A DNA stretch of 64,000 nucleotides from Bacillus weihaiensis (GTDB taxonomy: Bacteria > Bacillota > Bacilli > Bacillales > Bacillaceae): assembly GCF_001889165.1 (NCBI RefSeq), contig NZ_CP016020.1:2578501-2642500 (forward strand), written 5' to 3'. Under the pieces are notes generated by a model that had not been told where the DNA came from, searched no databases, and saw only the letters and a program-made list of their open reading frames with translations. This document shows, piece by piece, positions 7,312-16,519 of this stretch. The first letter of the stretch is position 1. Each line of letters opens with the position of its first letter. The translations under genes and the position numbers were made by a program.

Positions 7312-9318
7312 TTAAACTTTAAATTGTTTGATAAGCTCTTGCAGTTCCTCTGCCATAGTAGTTAACATTTTGGCTGATGCAGTAATTTCTTCCATAGAAG
7401 CAAGCTGTTCTTCTGTCGTTGCTGCCACTTCCTCAGATGTAGCAGCACTTTCTCTAGCTATTTCTGCAAGATCATTAGCTGATGCACTTACCTCTTGAAC
7501 CGCAGCAGACATTTGCTGAACAGTGGCTGATACTTCTTCAACCTGTGGCGTCATGTCATTCATTCTTCGAAGAATTGTATCGAATTTTTCAGATGTTTCT
7601 TGTGAAATTTGAAGTCCTGCTTCTGCATTGTGGGAGACATCATTCATTAAATCTACTGATTTCTTTGTATCTAGTTGTACAGAAGAAATCATTTCTGCGA
7701 TTTGCCCAGCAGATCTCTGAGATTGCTCTGCAAGTTTTCTTACTTCATCTGCAACAACAGCAAAACCTTTTCCATGTTCACCTGCTCTTGCAGCTTCAAT
7801 TGCTGCATTTAATGCTAACAGATTCGTTTGATCTGCAATTTGCGAGATCGCATCTAGTATATGCCCGATCTCTGTTGATCGATGTGAGAGGGACTGAATG
7901 ACCTTATTCGTCTCAACAACGGAAGAATGGATAAATTTCATTTGCTGCAAGTTACTCTGTACAATTTTTCCACCTTCTGCTGCTTCATTTACACTCTCTT
8001 GCGCTAAATCTGCTACATTAGATGAAGTCGAGGAAATACTTACAATTCCTTGTAATACCTCTTCCAACGCTTGTTTATTTTCTTCAATTTTTGTCGTTTG
8101 ATTTTCAGCACCACTTGCAACTTGTTGGATTCCTTCTGATACTTGTCTAGTGCCCTCGGTTGTCTGATCTGAGCTTGCAATTAATTCTTCTGCAGATGCA
8201 CTTACACTATCTGAAGAATGTCGAATATTATTAACGACAATTCGTAAATTCTTAACCATTTGCATAAAGCTTGCCGACAGTTGGCCAATCTCGTCTTTTG
8301 AAGAGCTCGTTATATCCTGAGTTAGATCTCCTCTACTAATTCTTTCAGCGGAAGAAACTAAAGAGCGAATTGGCTGCAGAATGGAACGAATAATTAAAAA
8401 GACAAGAACAGCACCAACAATCACTGATATCAAAATAACAAGAATAGTCTTTATGAATATTCCTTGGGCAGCTGCAGTCGTTTCACTTGATAACATGATG
8501 CCTGCAATTTTCCAGCCAGTTAACTCATTTGTCACAAATGCCATTTCTCGGTTATTTCCTTCATATTTATATGAGAAGGCATCATTCTCCTTACTAAAAA
8601 TCTTGTCTACCCAATTTCCTTCAGCCTTTTCCCCTTGATTGCTAGGGTGAATCAAATAAGTTCCTGTTTGATCTATAACTGTTATATAGCCTTCGTCACC
8701 CACTTTTACTTGATCAGTGAGATTCCCTAAAGCAGCTATATCTAGGTCTGCTGCAATAACTCCTGATTGGTCATTTAAAGATTTAGCAATTGTAACAGTC
8801 GTCATATTAGAACTTGCATCTGTATATGGATCTGTAATAACAACTTTGTCTTTATTCTCCATTGCTAGCTTGTACCATGGACGATCAGCAGGATTAAAGT
8901 CATTAGGCAATTGAACATTTGGAGACATGATCATTTCCCCATCTTGCATACCCATGTATATCATCTCTACCTCATGCTTAGTTTGTAAATATTGATTAAA
9001 TCTCATTTTTAAATTAATTAAATCATCTGAGGAAAGATCCTTACCCGCTGTTTTAACCGTCTTTGCAAAATATTGAATATCATTTGTTATTGGTTCTAAC
9101 TGAATATTTAATGAAGAATTAATAAGGTCGACACTTTCAGAGGCTGTTTGAAGCATACTTTTAGCAATTTCAGTTTTTGCTGACTGATAGGAAATAAAGC
9201 CTATTAATAAACTAGGAACTAATAAAATAAAAGCAAAGGCAAAAATCAACTTCTTTCTAATTGTAAAATTAGTAAATAATTTCTCAATTGATAGCTTATT
9301 AAAAAACGTTTTCATCAT
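7312..9318 (-). CDS. Methyl-accepting chemotaxis protein with dCache sensor, 668 aa
   Basis: Transmembrane chemoreceptor that signals to CheA/CheW. Order: cytoplasmic N-terminus, TM1 (about 25-45), extracellular dCache-like domain (about 50-275, with [13 protein letters not shown] and [14 protein letters not shown] typical of Cache ligand pockets), TM2 (about 285-312), HAMP (about 313-365) and a long signalling hairpin whose tip reads [20 protein letters not shown]. The ATG follows AAGGGG by 8 bases. The mRNA leader carries a c-di-GMP-I riboswitch 140 bases upstream, so expression probably responds to c-di-GMP. B. subtilis McpA/McpB/TlpA are the closest kinds. The ligand, perhaps an amino acid, is not predictable. 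Confidence 0.95.
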   Translation of the reverse strand: MMKTFFNKLSIEKLFTNFTIRKKLIFAFAFILLVPSLLIGFISYQSAKTEIAKSMLQTASESVDLINSSLNIQLEPITNDIQYFAKTVKTAGKDLSSDDLINLKMRFNQYLQTKHEVEMIYMGMQDGEMIMSPNVQLPNDFNPADRPWYKLAMENKDKVVITDPYTDASSNMTTVTIAKSLNDQSGVIAADLDIAALGNLTDQVKVGDEGYITVIDQTGTYLIHPSNQGEKAEGNWVDKIFSKENDAFSYKYEGNNREMAFVTNELTGWKIAGIMLSSETTAAAQGIFIKTILVILISVIVGAVLVFLIIRSILQPIRSLVSSAERISRGDLTQDITSSSKDEIGQLSASFMQMVKNLRIVVNNIRHSSDSVSASAEELIASSDQTTEGTRQVSEGIQQVASGAENQTTKIEENKQALEEVLQGIVSISSTSSNVADLAQESVNEAAEGGKIVQSNLQQMKFIHSSVVETNKVIQSLSHRSTEIGHILDAISQIADQTNLLALNAAIEAARAGEHGKGFAVVADEVRKLAEQSQRSAGQIAEMISSVQLDTKKSVDLMNDVSHNAEAGLQISQETSEKFDTILRRMNDMTPQVEEVSATVQQMSAAVQEVSASANDLAEIARESAATSEEVAATTEEQLASMEEITASAKMLTTMAEELQELIKQFKV

Positions 9319-9459
9319 GTTATAATCCCCTTTATGAGTTTGACAAATTTCTTTTCATGGATGTTTAAATGAATATAATTATTGTATGAGGACCAGTTAC
9401 TGTGAGAATCTCTTATTTCATCATTAGGGATTAAAGAATGGATTGATTTATACCAAACT
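9319..9459 (-). promoter_or_regulatory. Leader between riboswitch and chemoreceptor start
   Basis: About 140 bases separate the aptamer from the ATG. I see no classical terminator with a U-tract. Imperfect pairing around GGACCAGTTACTG and AGAGATTCTC is possible. The expression platform is therefore unclear and may act on translation or RNA stability. Confidence 0.4.
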
Positions 9460-9536
9460 TCATTGCAACTGGCTGGCAGTATTCTACATAAGCCCCTATA
9501 GCTCTGCGTCCCAATCTTTCGAGAGGTTTGCCAAAT
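9460..9536 (-). ncRNA. Cyclic di-GMP-I (GEMM) riboswitch aptamer
   Basis: Read on the minus strand, the element holds the class I consensus in order: GGCAAACC, a GAAA tetraloop in CTCGAAAGA, GGGACGCAGAGC (consensus GGGACGCAAAGC), an ATAGGGGCT segment, and a closing side ending CTGCCAGCCAGTTGC. These are the parts that form P1, the P1b/P2 GAAA tetraloop with its receptor, and the ligand pocket in the Vibrio Vc2 structure. It lies in the leader of a chemoreceptor gene, a known target class for this riboswitch. Confidence 0.9.
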
Positions 9537-9671
9537 TAGTAATATATAGTCTTATTTTACTACTCATTCATTTAAAAGAAAATAGCTTTTTCATAAAATT
9601 TTCAATATTCGCTTACTACTAACTCTATGTTCCTATTATAAAATACGTTTTTTCAGAAAAGTATTTAAATA

Positions 9672-9707
9672 GAAAAAACGTGTATTACATCCAATGTAAT
9701 GACACGC
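9672..9707 (-). terminator. Terminator of the amt operon
   Basis: CGTGTCATTACAT pairs with ATGTAATACACG (one bulge), followed on the minus strand by a T-run. It ends the three-gene ammonium-transporter operon. Confidence 0.8.
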
Positions 9708-9708
9708 T

Positions 9709-10413
9709 TTATCCCTTCGTTATCCCCTCATACATATCTTTTAACGAAAGACAATTCTTCCTAGCTAATTTTTCCACATAGATACTCCATAAATTTGCAG
9801 TAAGCTTTGCATCGTATAAAGCGTGATGCCTTCCATAGATAGGAATACCATTATAGTTGCAACATTCATCTAAGGTAATTAAGTTCAATTCTGGTTCCGC
9901 TATACGATACAGAAAGGACATATCTACTAACCGATGTTTAAATGAACTTCTATAAAGCTTCCAGGAAGCATGCTGTAAGAAGTTTTTTTCATGGTTTGCA
10001 TGATGAGCAACAAGAGTAAGATCTTGAACATATTGAAAAAACTGAAACAATACTTCTGAAAGAGGTGGTGCTTCATTCATCTCTTCATTTGTTATGCCTG
10101 TTAACTCTTCAATTTCCTTTGATATTTTCTTCTCTGATTTAACAAGAGAATAAAAGCTTTCTTCCTCTTTTATCGTATCTCCTTTTACTTTAATTGCACC
10201 AATTGAGATAATTTGGTCCCCTTGATCAGGATAAAAGCCTGTTGTTTCAATATCAAATACGACGACATTTAACTCAGTGAGTGGAACATGCAATGTTTCT
10301 TCGACCCGCATCTCTCTTTGGAGCTGACGGAGATACGCTACCTGTTGTTGGCTTTGACCTCGTTGATTTGCACTAAATTTCCCTTTCATAAAAAACAATG
10401 GATCGAATGTCAT
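9709..10413 (-). CDS. DEDDh 3'-5' exonuclease (DnaQ/RNase T-like), 234 aa
   Basis: Predicted exonuclease of the DnaQ fold acting on DNA or RNA ends in the cytosol. Exo I FDIETTG supplies Asp54 and Glu56. Exo III is HHALYDAKL with the His and Asp201. Exo II reads VAHHANHEKNFL, where the usual Asp is replaced by Glu142, so activity may be altered. A basic N-terminal tail of about 45 residues precedes the fold. The start is the ATG that overlaps the upstream TGA (ATGA), with AAAGGG 8 bases before it, so it is translationally coupled to the DUF294 gene. Such exonucleases are often neighbours of CBS/DUF294 proteins beside transporters. The physiological role is unknown. Confidence 0.85.
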   Translation of the reverse strand: MTFDPLFFMKGKFSANQRGQSQQQVAYLRQLQREMRVEETLHVPLTELNVVVFDIETTGFYPDQGDQIISIGAIKVKGDTIKEEESFYSLVKSEKKISKEIEELTGITNEEMNEAPPLSEVLFQFFQYVQDLTLVAHHANHEKNFLQHASWKLYRSSFKHRLVDMSFLYRIAEPELNLITLDECCNYNGIPIYGRHHALYDAKLTANLWSIYVEKLARKNCLSLKDMYEGITKG

Positions 10414-11399
10414 GATATACACCCTTTATTTATTATCCCTTGTACAAGCTGATGAATTTTTTTCCCGTCTTTTAAAAGATATTTTACTTGTCTTTTTTGT
10501 TCTCGACTTAATTCTTTTATGTTCAAGTAATGAACATCATCATAGGAATCTGCCTTCGTGTATAAGGAAGTACGATATTCAAGTAGTAGGATAAAGTTTT
10601 CTCTATAATGTTTCAGTTCCTGGTATCCTTCATTCTTTGCAATAAGTTCGTCCATACGTTCTAATGTTCCGGTCTGATATAGCCCCTCTTTTATAGATAA
10701 TAATCTTATTGCATTTACGTACGGTAAAAACGCCGCTTTTTTCCAGTCGATACACCCTTCATAAGGTCCTTGTGATTCTACGTAAATTTGTCCTAAAGGT
10801 CCAACTGAAGGTTTAATGTGTTGAATATTATCTAAAAATCGCTGGAGTAAATGTTTCTCTCTCGATTGGTAGTCAATAATAAGCTTCTTTAACTGAATAA
10901 TAAATGAAGGATCACCAATCAAAGCTCTCCCGTCATAAAAAATTTGGAGATACCTAATAGATTCCCAGCTTTTATCATCCATCCATGAATAAAGTTGAGC
11001 ATCCCAATCTCGTAGAGACTTACACCACATTGAATTAGAGCTCATGATCTTCCCTTCACAATATGGATATCCAATTTCATGAAGCCCTTTTGAAAGTTCA
11101 TCGCCTAATTTACTAAAGAATCTAGCTGCTCGCTCAGAATGTTCCTCATAAACAAGTCCATGATCTTGATCACTAATAAGTCCTTGTTCATTTCTTCCCC
11201 CACTGCCCATCACAAACCAAGTATATCGACATGGAGGCTCCCCGTATTCTTTTTGAACGTGAAGAAGTGCTAGCTCACTAGCACTTCTCATTAATTGATC
11301 GTGAAACTCATTTAATGTATGAGGATGTAGTTTATAACGATTGATATTATCTACTCGAAATTCCCTTATCGATTCATAGGAATCAAACTGTGGTTGCAT
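10410..11399 (-). CDS. DUF294 (GlnD-like nucleotidyltransferase) protein, 329 aa
   Basis: The N-terminal half has a nucleotidyltransferase core, GSGGRNE near residues 65-71 and SDQDH near 76-80, the metal-binding pattern of PII uridylyltransferases. The C-terminal half is the DUF294 putative substrate-binding helical domain (KKAAFLPYVNAIRLLSIKEG). No CBS domain is fused, unlike many relatives. It sits between amt and a DnaQ-like exonuclease in one operon, with no glnK in sight. A role in post-translational control of nitrogen uptake is inferred from context only. The start is uncertain: ATG at 11399 has GAGG 11 bases upstream, and GTG at 11408 is closer to it. Confidence 0.85.
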   Translation of the reverse strand: MQPQFDSYESIREFRVDNINRYKLHPHTLNEFHDQLMRSASELALLHVQKEYGEPPCRYTWFVMGSGGRNEQGLISDQDHGLVYEEHSERAARFFSKLGDELSKGLHEIGYPYCEGKIMSSNSMWCKSLRDWDAQLYSWMDDKSWESIRYLQIFYDGRALIGDPSFIIQLKKLIIDYQSREKHLLQRFLDNIQHIKPSVGPLGQIYVESQGPYEGCIDWKKAAFLPYVNAIRLLSIKEGLYQTGTLERMDELIAKNEGYQELKHYRENFILLLEYRTSLYTKADSYDDVHYLNIKELSREQKRQVKYLLKDGKKIHQLVQGIINKGCIS

Positions 11400-11456
11400 G
11401 AAAGACACTTCCTCACCATTTGTCAGACTATAAAATCCTAGACTATGAATGGATAT

Positions 11457-12722
11457 TTAAGAACCAACATTTTGATCTTGAGTAGAGAACACTTCTGGAT
11501 AACCATAGCTTCCATGTTCACTCATATCTAATCCCATTACTTCTTCTTCCTCTGTTACTCGTAATCCATTCATTACTTTCTTTGCAATGGCTAAAATAAC
11601 AAACGATACAACGAAAGCATAAAGTCCAGATGCTGCTACCCCCATAAATTGTACGCCTAGTTGATCAAAACCACCACCATAGAATAAACCTGGTTTTCCA
11701 ACTGAAGCTAATTCTGGTGTAGCAAAAAATCCTGTCGATAATGTTCCCCAAACCCCTGCAACACCATGAACTGATAGAGCAAAGATTGGATCATCAATTT
11801 TTCTCTTTTCAAAGAATCTTGCACTATAGAATACAAGAATACCTGCGATAAACCCGATTACAACTGCCGCCCAAGTATCAACGAAAGCACATGATGCCGT
11901 AATCGCTACAAGACCTGCTAATGCTCCATTCAACATAGTTGGAACGTCTGATTTACCTAATACCATCCATGAAATAATTAGAGCTGCTACTGCACCGGCA
12001 CCAGCCGCAAGGTTTGTATTTAATGCAACAAATCCAAAGAATCCATCATCTACTGCTACAGTACTTCCTGCATTAAATCCAAACCAACCTACCCAAAGAA
12101 TTAAAACACCTAATGCTGTGAAAACTTGGTTATGACCTTGAATATTATTTGCAGAGCCATCTTTATTATATTTACCAATACGTGGTTTTAATAGAATAGT
12201 AGCTGCAAAAGCTGCCATAGCACCTGTTAAGTGAACAACTGTCGATCCCGCAAAGTCTTGTTTACCATGCTCAGCTAACCAGCCGCCTCCCCAGATCCAA
12301 TGAGCGATAACCGGATAAATAAGTGCCGAGAATAAGAGCGTAAAAACTAGATAAACTGATAATTTAGCACGTTCAGCAAATCCGCCTAATGCGATTGTAA
12401 TGGAGATACACGCAAAGGCACATTGGAAAACGAAGAATACTGCTGTTGAAAGTCCCATACCTTCTGCTTGCTCGCCTGAGTAGAAAAAGTCCGTCAATCC
12501 TACAAAGAAATTACCATTCCCACCAAATGTAAATGCATAACCTACTGCCCAATAAACGAGTGATGCAAGACCAACTGTGAAAATTGTTTTACCTGCGATA
12601 TGTCCTGCGTTTTTCATTCTTGTTGATCCCGCTTCAAGTAAAATGAATCCACCTAACATAAAAATAACTAAAATGGCACTAAGCATAACCCAAAGACTGT
12701 TCATCAAAAACATAGAATCCAT
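11457..12722 (-). CDS. amt: Ammonium transporter Amt (NrgA/AmtB family), 421 aa
   Basis: Trimeric cell-membrane channel that takes up ammonium. Eleven membrane helices are predictable. The twin-His pore residues appear in GSTVVHLTGAMAAF and LSVHGVAGVWGTLSTGFF, and the family signature around DFAGS is intact. CTCCTT (GGAGG) precedes the ATG. Upstream are a good sigma-A promoter and two exact GlnR/TnrA boxes, so expression should rise under nitrogen limitation. In B. subtilis nrgA is followed by the PII gene nrgB (glnK). Here it is followed by a DUF294 nucleotidyltransferase and an exonuclease instead. Confidence 0.96.
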   Translation of the reverse strand: MDSMFLMNSLWVMLSAILVIFMLGGFILLEAGSTRMKNAGHIAGKTIFTVGLASLVYWAVGYAFTFGGNGNFFVGLTDFFYSGEQAEGMGLSTAVFFVFQCAFACISITIALGGFAERAKLSVYLVFTLLFSALIYPVIAHWIWGGGWLAEHGKQDFAGSTVVHLTGAMAAFAATILLKPRIGKYNKDGSANNIQGHNQVFTALGVLILWVGWFGFNAGSTVAVDDGFFGFVALNTNLAAGAGAVAALIISWMVLGKSDVPTMLNGALAGLVAITASCAFVDTWAAVVIGFIAGILVFYSARFFEKRKIDDPIFALSVHGVAGVWGTLSTGFFATPELASVGKPGLFYGGGFDQLGVQFMGVAASGLYAFVVSFVILAIAKKVMNGLRVTEEEEVMGLDMSEHGSYGYPEVFSTQDQNVGS

Positions 12723-12756
12723 TCTGTTTCCTCCTTGTAGTTTTATTAACTTCTGA

Positions 12757-12773
12757 TGTTAGGAAATATAACA
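12757..12773. promoter_or_regulatory. GlnR/TnrA box 1 (downstream of the amt promoter)
   Basis: TGTTAGGAAATATAACA matches TGTNAN7TNACA exactly. It is centred about 19 bases downstream of the predicted transcription start, a position expected for repression. Confidence 0.8.
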
Positions 12774-12790
12774 TCTGTGTCTTAAGTATC

Positions 12791-12818
12791 ATTTTAAACG
12801 AATTTCAACGTATGTCAA
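12791..12818 (-). promoter_or_regulatory. Sigma-A promoter of the amt operon
   Basis: On the minus strand TTGACA (12813-12818), a 16-base spacer and TAAAAT (12791-12796). It lies between the two GlnR/TnrA boxes. Confidence 0.7.
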
Positions 12819-12847
12819 CCTGTTTTTATAAATTTCTGATAATTTTA

Positions 12848-12864
12848 TGTTAGTTTTTCTAACA
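12848..12864. promoter_or_regulatory. GlnR/TnrA box 2 (upstream of the amt promoter)
   Basis: TGTTAGTTTTTCTAACA is another exact TGTNAN7TNACA match, about 72 bases upstream of the predicted start, the side expected for TnrA activation although somewhat far (known sites are often near -50). Confidence 0.8.
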
Positions 12865-12946
12865 AGAGACTCTTGAAAACGCATAAATACTACTTCGTTA
12901 ACCCGTAATTTATCTCAATATATATCGCTCTCTGATTAAAACTAAA

Positions 12947-12983
12947 TAAAAAAGCTGTTGAATTATAGTTCAACAGCTTTTTT
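12947..12983. terminator. Terminator of the BCCT gene
   Basis: AAAAAAGCTGTTGAA pairs with TTCAACAGCTTTTTT across ATTATAG. It works on both strands and lies about 50 bases after the minus-strand transporter stop. Confidence 0.85.
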
Positions 12984-13033
12984 CATCATCCACTTTATCA
13001 ATAGTGCAAAGACTAAAACAGAAACACATTGTT

Positions 13034-14536
13034 CTATTTATTTTTTACTTGTTTTCCCTTTACAACTTTCATCTCTTTATTAAAGTCCTTTAAGATCGAA
13101 AAAGACATGGCAATTAATACAAACGTCAAAGGAAACGCACTGACAATAATGGCTGTTTGCATCGCATTTAGCCCTCCGGACATCATCAACACAATAGCTG
13201 AAGCCGATAGGAACAGACCCCAAATGACTTTAACATATTGTGGAGGATTTAGACTGCCTTTTGTTGTTTGCATCCCTAAGACAAATGTTGCAGAATCTGC
13301 TGATGTAACAAAGAACGTAGTGATAAGCATTAACGTAACGATGATGAGTAATCCAGTAAATGGCAATTGTTTATAAACAAAGAAAAGAACTGTTTCCAAA
13401 CTTTGTTCACTTACATTTAACCCCTCAAAAAATTCAAAATATATCCCTGTTCCACCAAACACCGCAAACCAAAACGCACATACTAACGTAGGAATAACCA
13501 AGACAGCGACCATAAACTCTCTTACCGTTCGCCCCTTAGATACACGAGCAATAAAGGTTCCTACAAAAGGAGCCCACGCTATCCACCAAGCCCAGTAAAA
13601 AATAGTCCATCCTTGTATCCACGAAGCATCATTTTCATTAAAAGGAGCCAACCTTAAGCCCATACTAGGGAGATTTTGTATATACCCACCTAAAGTTGTT
13701 GTAAATAGATCTAAAACAAAACGTGTAGGTCCAATGATTAAGAAGATAAGTAAGAGCAGAACCGCTAATACCATATTAGCATTGCTTAAATACTTTATCC
13801 CCTTTTGTACCCCTGTACTTGCAGATATTATAAATAATAACGTCACTACTGAAATGATTATTAATTGAACTGTAAAATTATTCGGGATACCTGAAATATA
13901 ACTTAGCCCACTATTAATCTGAGCAGCTCCTAATCCTAAAGAAGCCGCAACACCAAAGATAGTAGCAAACACTGCAACCACATCAATAATCGTACCTATC
14001 CAACCTTTAGATCTTTCTCCCAATAAAGGAGTAAGAGTAACACTCATCAATCCAGGTTGCTTTTTCCTAAACTTATAATAGGCCAACACAAGTGCTATGA
14101 CTGCATAGATTGCCCATGCATGAAATCCCCAATGGAGATACGTGTAACGAAGAGCCGTTTTCGCCGCTTCACCCGTACCACCTTCTCCAATAGGTGGACT
14201 CGCGAAATGAGACACCGGTTCAGAAACTCCAAAGAATAACAAGCCAATTCCCATCCCAGCACTAAATAGCATCGCAAACCAAGTTGAACGTTTAAATTCC
14301 GGCTTGTCATCATCTGCACCTAATTTAATTTTTCCATATTTACTAAATATAAGAAAAATCGCAAAGATTAAAAAGAATGTAGCTGAGAGCTGATAAAACC
14401 AACCAAAACTACTTAAGAAGTACGCTTTTGTTGCGTCCATCATTTCTCCTAGTTGAGTCGGAGCAACAACACCCCAGACGACAAAAATAGAAGCTAATAC
14501 AAGTGAAATCCAAAAAACTTTCGAAACCTTTTCCAT
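13034..14536 (-). CDS. opuD: BCCT family glycine betaine/choline transporter (OpuD-like), 500 aa
   Basis: Sodium- or proton-coupled uptake of a quaternary ammonium osmoprotectant across the cell membrane. Twelve membrane helices, the glycine-rich GMGIGLLFFGVSEPVSHF segment of TM3 and the aromatic box region TIFYWAWWIAWAPFVGTFIARVSKGRT are all present, the latter being the BCCT signature. The ATG at 14536 has AAGGAGAACGAAAA just upstream. A longer frame from 14581 lacks such a site. It is a single-gene unit with its own terminator. Substrate is inferred from the OpuD family. Choline or another betaine is possible. Confidence 0.93.
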   Translation of the reverse strand: MEKVSKVFWISLVLASIFVVWGVVAPTQLGEMMDATKAYFLSSFGWFYQLSATFFLIFAIFLIFSKYGKIKLGADDDKPEFKRSTWFAMLFSAGMGIGLLFFGVSEPVSHFASPPIGEGGTGEAAKTALRYTYLHWGFHAWAIYAVIALVLAYYKFRKKQPGLMSVTLTPLLGERSKGWIGTIIDVVAVFATIFGVAASLGLGAAQINSGLSYISGIPNNFTVQLIIISVVTLLFIISASTGVQKGIKYLSNANMVLAVLLLLIFLIIGPTRFVLDLFTTTLGGYIQNLPSMGLRLAPFNENDASWIQGWTIFYWAWWIAWAPFVGTFIARVSKGRTVREFMVAVLVIPTLVCAFWFAVFGGTGIYFEFFEGLNVSEQSLETVLFFVYKQLPFTGLLIIVTLMLITTFFVTSADSATFVLGMQTTKGSLNPPQYVKVIWGLFLSASAIVLMMSGGLNAMQTAIIVSAFPLTFVLIAMSFSILKDFNKEMKVVKGKQVKNK

Positions 14537-14581
14537 TTTTCGTTCTCCTTTTTGTTTCATCATGCTGATTGTATCAAACAA

Positions 14582-15464
14582 ACGTTATTCCCTATTTAAG
14601 TAACAACCTCTTTTAAATACATTCGTTTCGTTTTCAATACACTCATATCACGATATGTTTTCCTTGTGAAAAGCCTTAGTCAGAGCAGGTTCTATTCACG
14701 CAGATTTACAGAATAATTTTTCATAAAGGAAGGTTTGGGTACATCTCCATCATACAATTTTATGAACCGCTTACTAACGGTCAAATAGAATAGAACTAAA
14801 GATAAGAAATGGATAGAAGGGAGGAAATAAAACGATTTCATACAAAGGTGATCACATAGACAATAAATCTCTGCCTTCTTCTCTTTTTTGCCGTTCAAGA
14901 AAAAGATGATTCAATGCCCTTAGGAAGATCTCATAAATCTTTCATCTGATATGATATTAGCTATGAGTTGTATCTACATTCTCTATATATCGTTATAATC
15001 GCCAATAGCTATGTAAGCATCTAGTACAAAGAGTAGTAACAAGATCCTATAGAATGCCCTCATAAATATTTTCTAAACGTAGTTGGGGGTTCGATTTCAT
15101 CCTAAATTAACCCAAAATGCAATCTTTATAAAAAAATTCCTAGCTTACAGCGCGTGAAATTTTTCTAATAAAATAAAACCTTATGAATAGCTAGCTATAC
15201 ATAAGTAAAATACCCATTTTTAAAGTTTTCAAACTTAATTCGGATCTAATTTGAGTTAAATTAGGATAAAATTCAACTGTCTTTATGGTTTTATGATTTA
15301 AATTGATCATCAACTGAAATCATTACCTCTTACCAACTTACCTTGTAAGACGTTCTTTCTATTCTTTTATCGATGGAGGTTCCTGACTGCCCTTTATCTT
15401 TTATCATTCTCTATAAGTATATAGATAAAATAATAGAATATCAAATTCACCTCTCATTCGTTGC
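14582..15464. other. Gene-free stretch with a pair of inverted arms
   Basis: No convincing gene. A 68-codon frame at 14692-14898 lacks a ribosome binding site. Arms of 28 bp at about 15090-15117 and 15249-15276 are inverted copies agreeing at about 22 positions (core ATCCTAA-TTAAC-CAAA) with about 130 AT-rich bases between. This could be a decayed miniature element. Confidence 0.45.
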
Positions 15465-15962
15465 TCATTCTCTGTTCGAATAGAAAATGTGCTTTGCACG
15501 AAGTTGCTCACCAACTTCTAAAATTCCATATGAGAATTCCTTTTGTTTTCTTTTATCTGTTGCTGACCCCGGATTAAATAGTAAGATATCCTCATGATAT
15601 TTCATTACCGGAATATGAGAATGCCCAAATAAAATACAATCTACTTTATCATTTTCAAATGCCTGTATTGCTCGTTTTTCTGTTGTGCTAGTCCTTCCAT
15701 GCCCGTGGAAAATACCGATTTTAAAGGAATGAACCAGCAGTATTCTTTTCTCAGGTAGAATAGCTTTCAGCTCCTGATCATCTACATTTCCATAAACACC
15801 TTCCACATTTCCTAATGATAAGAATTCTTGGTATACATCAAGTGTTTGCCAATCTCCTACATGAATCATTAGGTCCGCCTCCAAAGATGCTCGCTTTATG
15901 ACTTGAGGGATTTTTTTTGCTCTTTTAGGAATATGAGTATCCCCTACTACAATAATTTTCAT
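15465..15962 (-). CDS. YfcE/MJ0936-type metallophosphoesterase (YsnB-like), 165 aa
   Basis: Small cytosolic calcineurin-like phosphodiesterase. All metal-binding motifs are visible in order: VVGDTHIP, IHVGDW, GVYGNVDD, IFHGHG and FGHSHIP, followed by NPGSATDKR. The start is the ATG at 15962 with GGAGG 5 bases upstream. A longer frame to 16022 adds 20 residues without a better site. The natural substrate of this family is not known. Length fits B. subtilis YsnB. Confidence 0.88.
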   Translation of the reverse strand: MKIIVVGDTHIPKRAKKIPQVIKRASLEADLMIHVGDWQTLDVYQEFLSLGNVEGVYGNVDDQELKAILPEKRILLVHSFKIGIFHGHGRTSTTEKRAIQAFENDKVDCILFGHSHIPVMKYHEDILLFNPGSATDKRKQKEFSYGILEVGEQLRAKHIFYSNRE

Positions 15963-16174
15963 AAAATCCTCCATATTATTTGGCTTATTTATAGTTAAAA
16001 GATATAATATGTATGCTTTCATCTAGACTTGTTGTGATGAATTAATTTCCACTGGGCTTGTGATAAAGAATGAAGCTTTAGAAAATAGGCGGTGACCATA
16101 CCATCTACTCGCCTGTTTATCTTTATCCCAACTTAGCAATACTATAAACAATTGTTAAAAAAAGGAGAATACAT

Positions 16175-16486
16175 ATGAATATTATTGAAGCTACAATTGA
16201 AAAACTAGACGATCCTTTTGGTATCCTTACAGGTGATCGTTACGAAATCTTCCTCATGTTAGATGTTGACCAGGACGATGATTTATTTAGCGAAAATGGC
16301 ATGATGTTAAAACTCATAGTAGTAGTTGAACAATCAAACTACAAAATCGCTCAGTACGATTTCATTGAAAAATCTACCGAAAAAATAGTAGACTTTGCGT
16401 TAGATGAAGAGGAAAAAGAGCCTGTTCTATCATACTGCAAAAAACTTATAGCTGTAGAAGAAAGCGAAAAAAGCGAGATGAATTAA
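16175..16486 (+). CDS. Acidic conserved hypothetical protein (DUF6509-like), 103 aa
   Basis: The ATG follows AAAGGAGAATACAT. The product is acidic, with a start (MNIIEATIEKLDDPFGILTG) and a DVDQDDDLFSENG segment matching my memory of the DUF6509 family of Bacillus. No membrane segment or signal is present. Function unknown. The following terminator overlaps the last codons. It converges on the DUF2156 gene. Confidence 0.75.
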   Translation: MNIIEATIEKLDDPFGILTGDRYEIFLMLDVDQDDDLFSENGMMLKLIVVVEQSNYKIAQYDFIEKSTEKIVDFALDEEEKEPVLSYCKKLIAVEESEKSEMN

Positions 16487-16502
16487 CATCTTCGCTTTTT
16501 TC
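16468..16502 (+). terminator. Terminator overlapping the end of the 103-aa gene
   Basis: AAAAGCGAgATG pairs with CATcTTCGCTTTT across AATTAA, with a T-run. The left arm contains the last codons. Confidence 0.75.
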
Positions 16503-16519
16503 AATTCATTTCATTTACC

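Noticed and set aside
14692-14898. 68-codon minus-strand frame with a hydrophobic middle
   Set aside because: No binding site, low-complexity, in a gene-free region.
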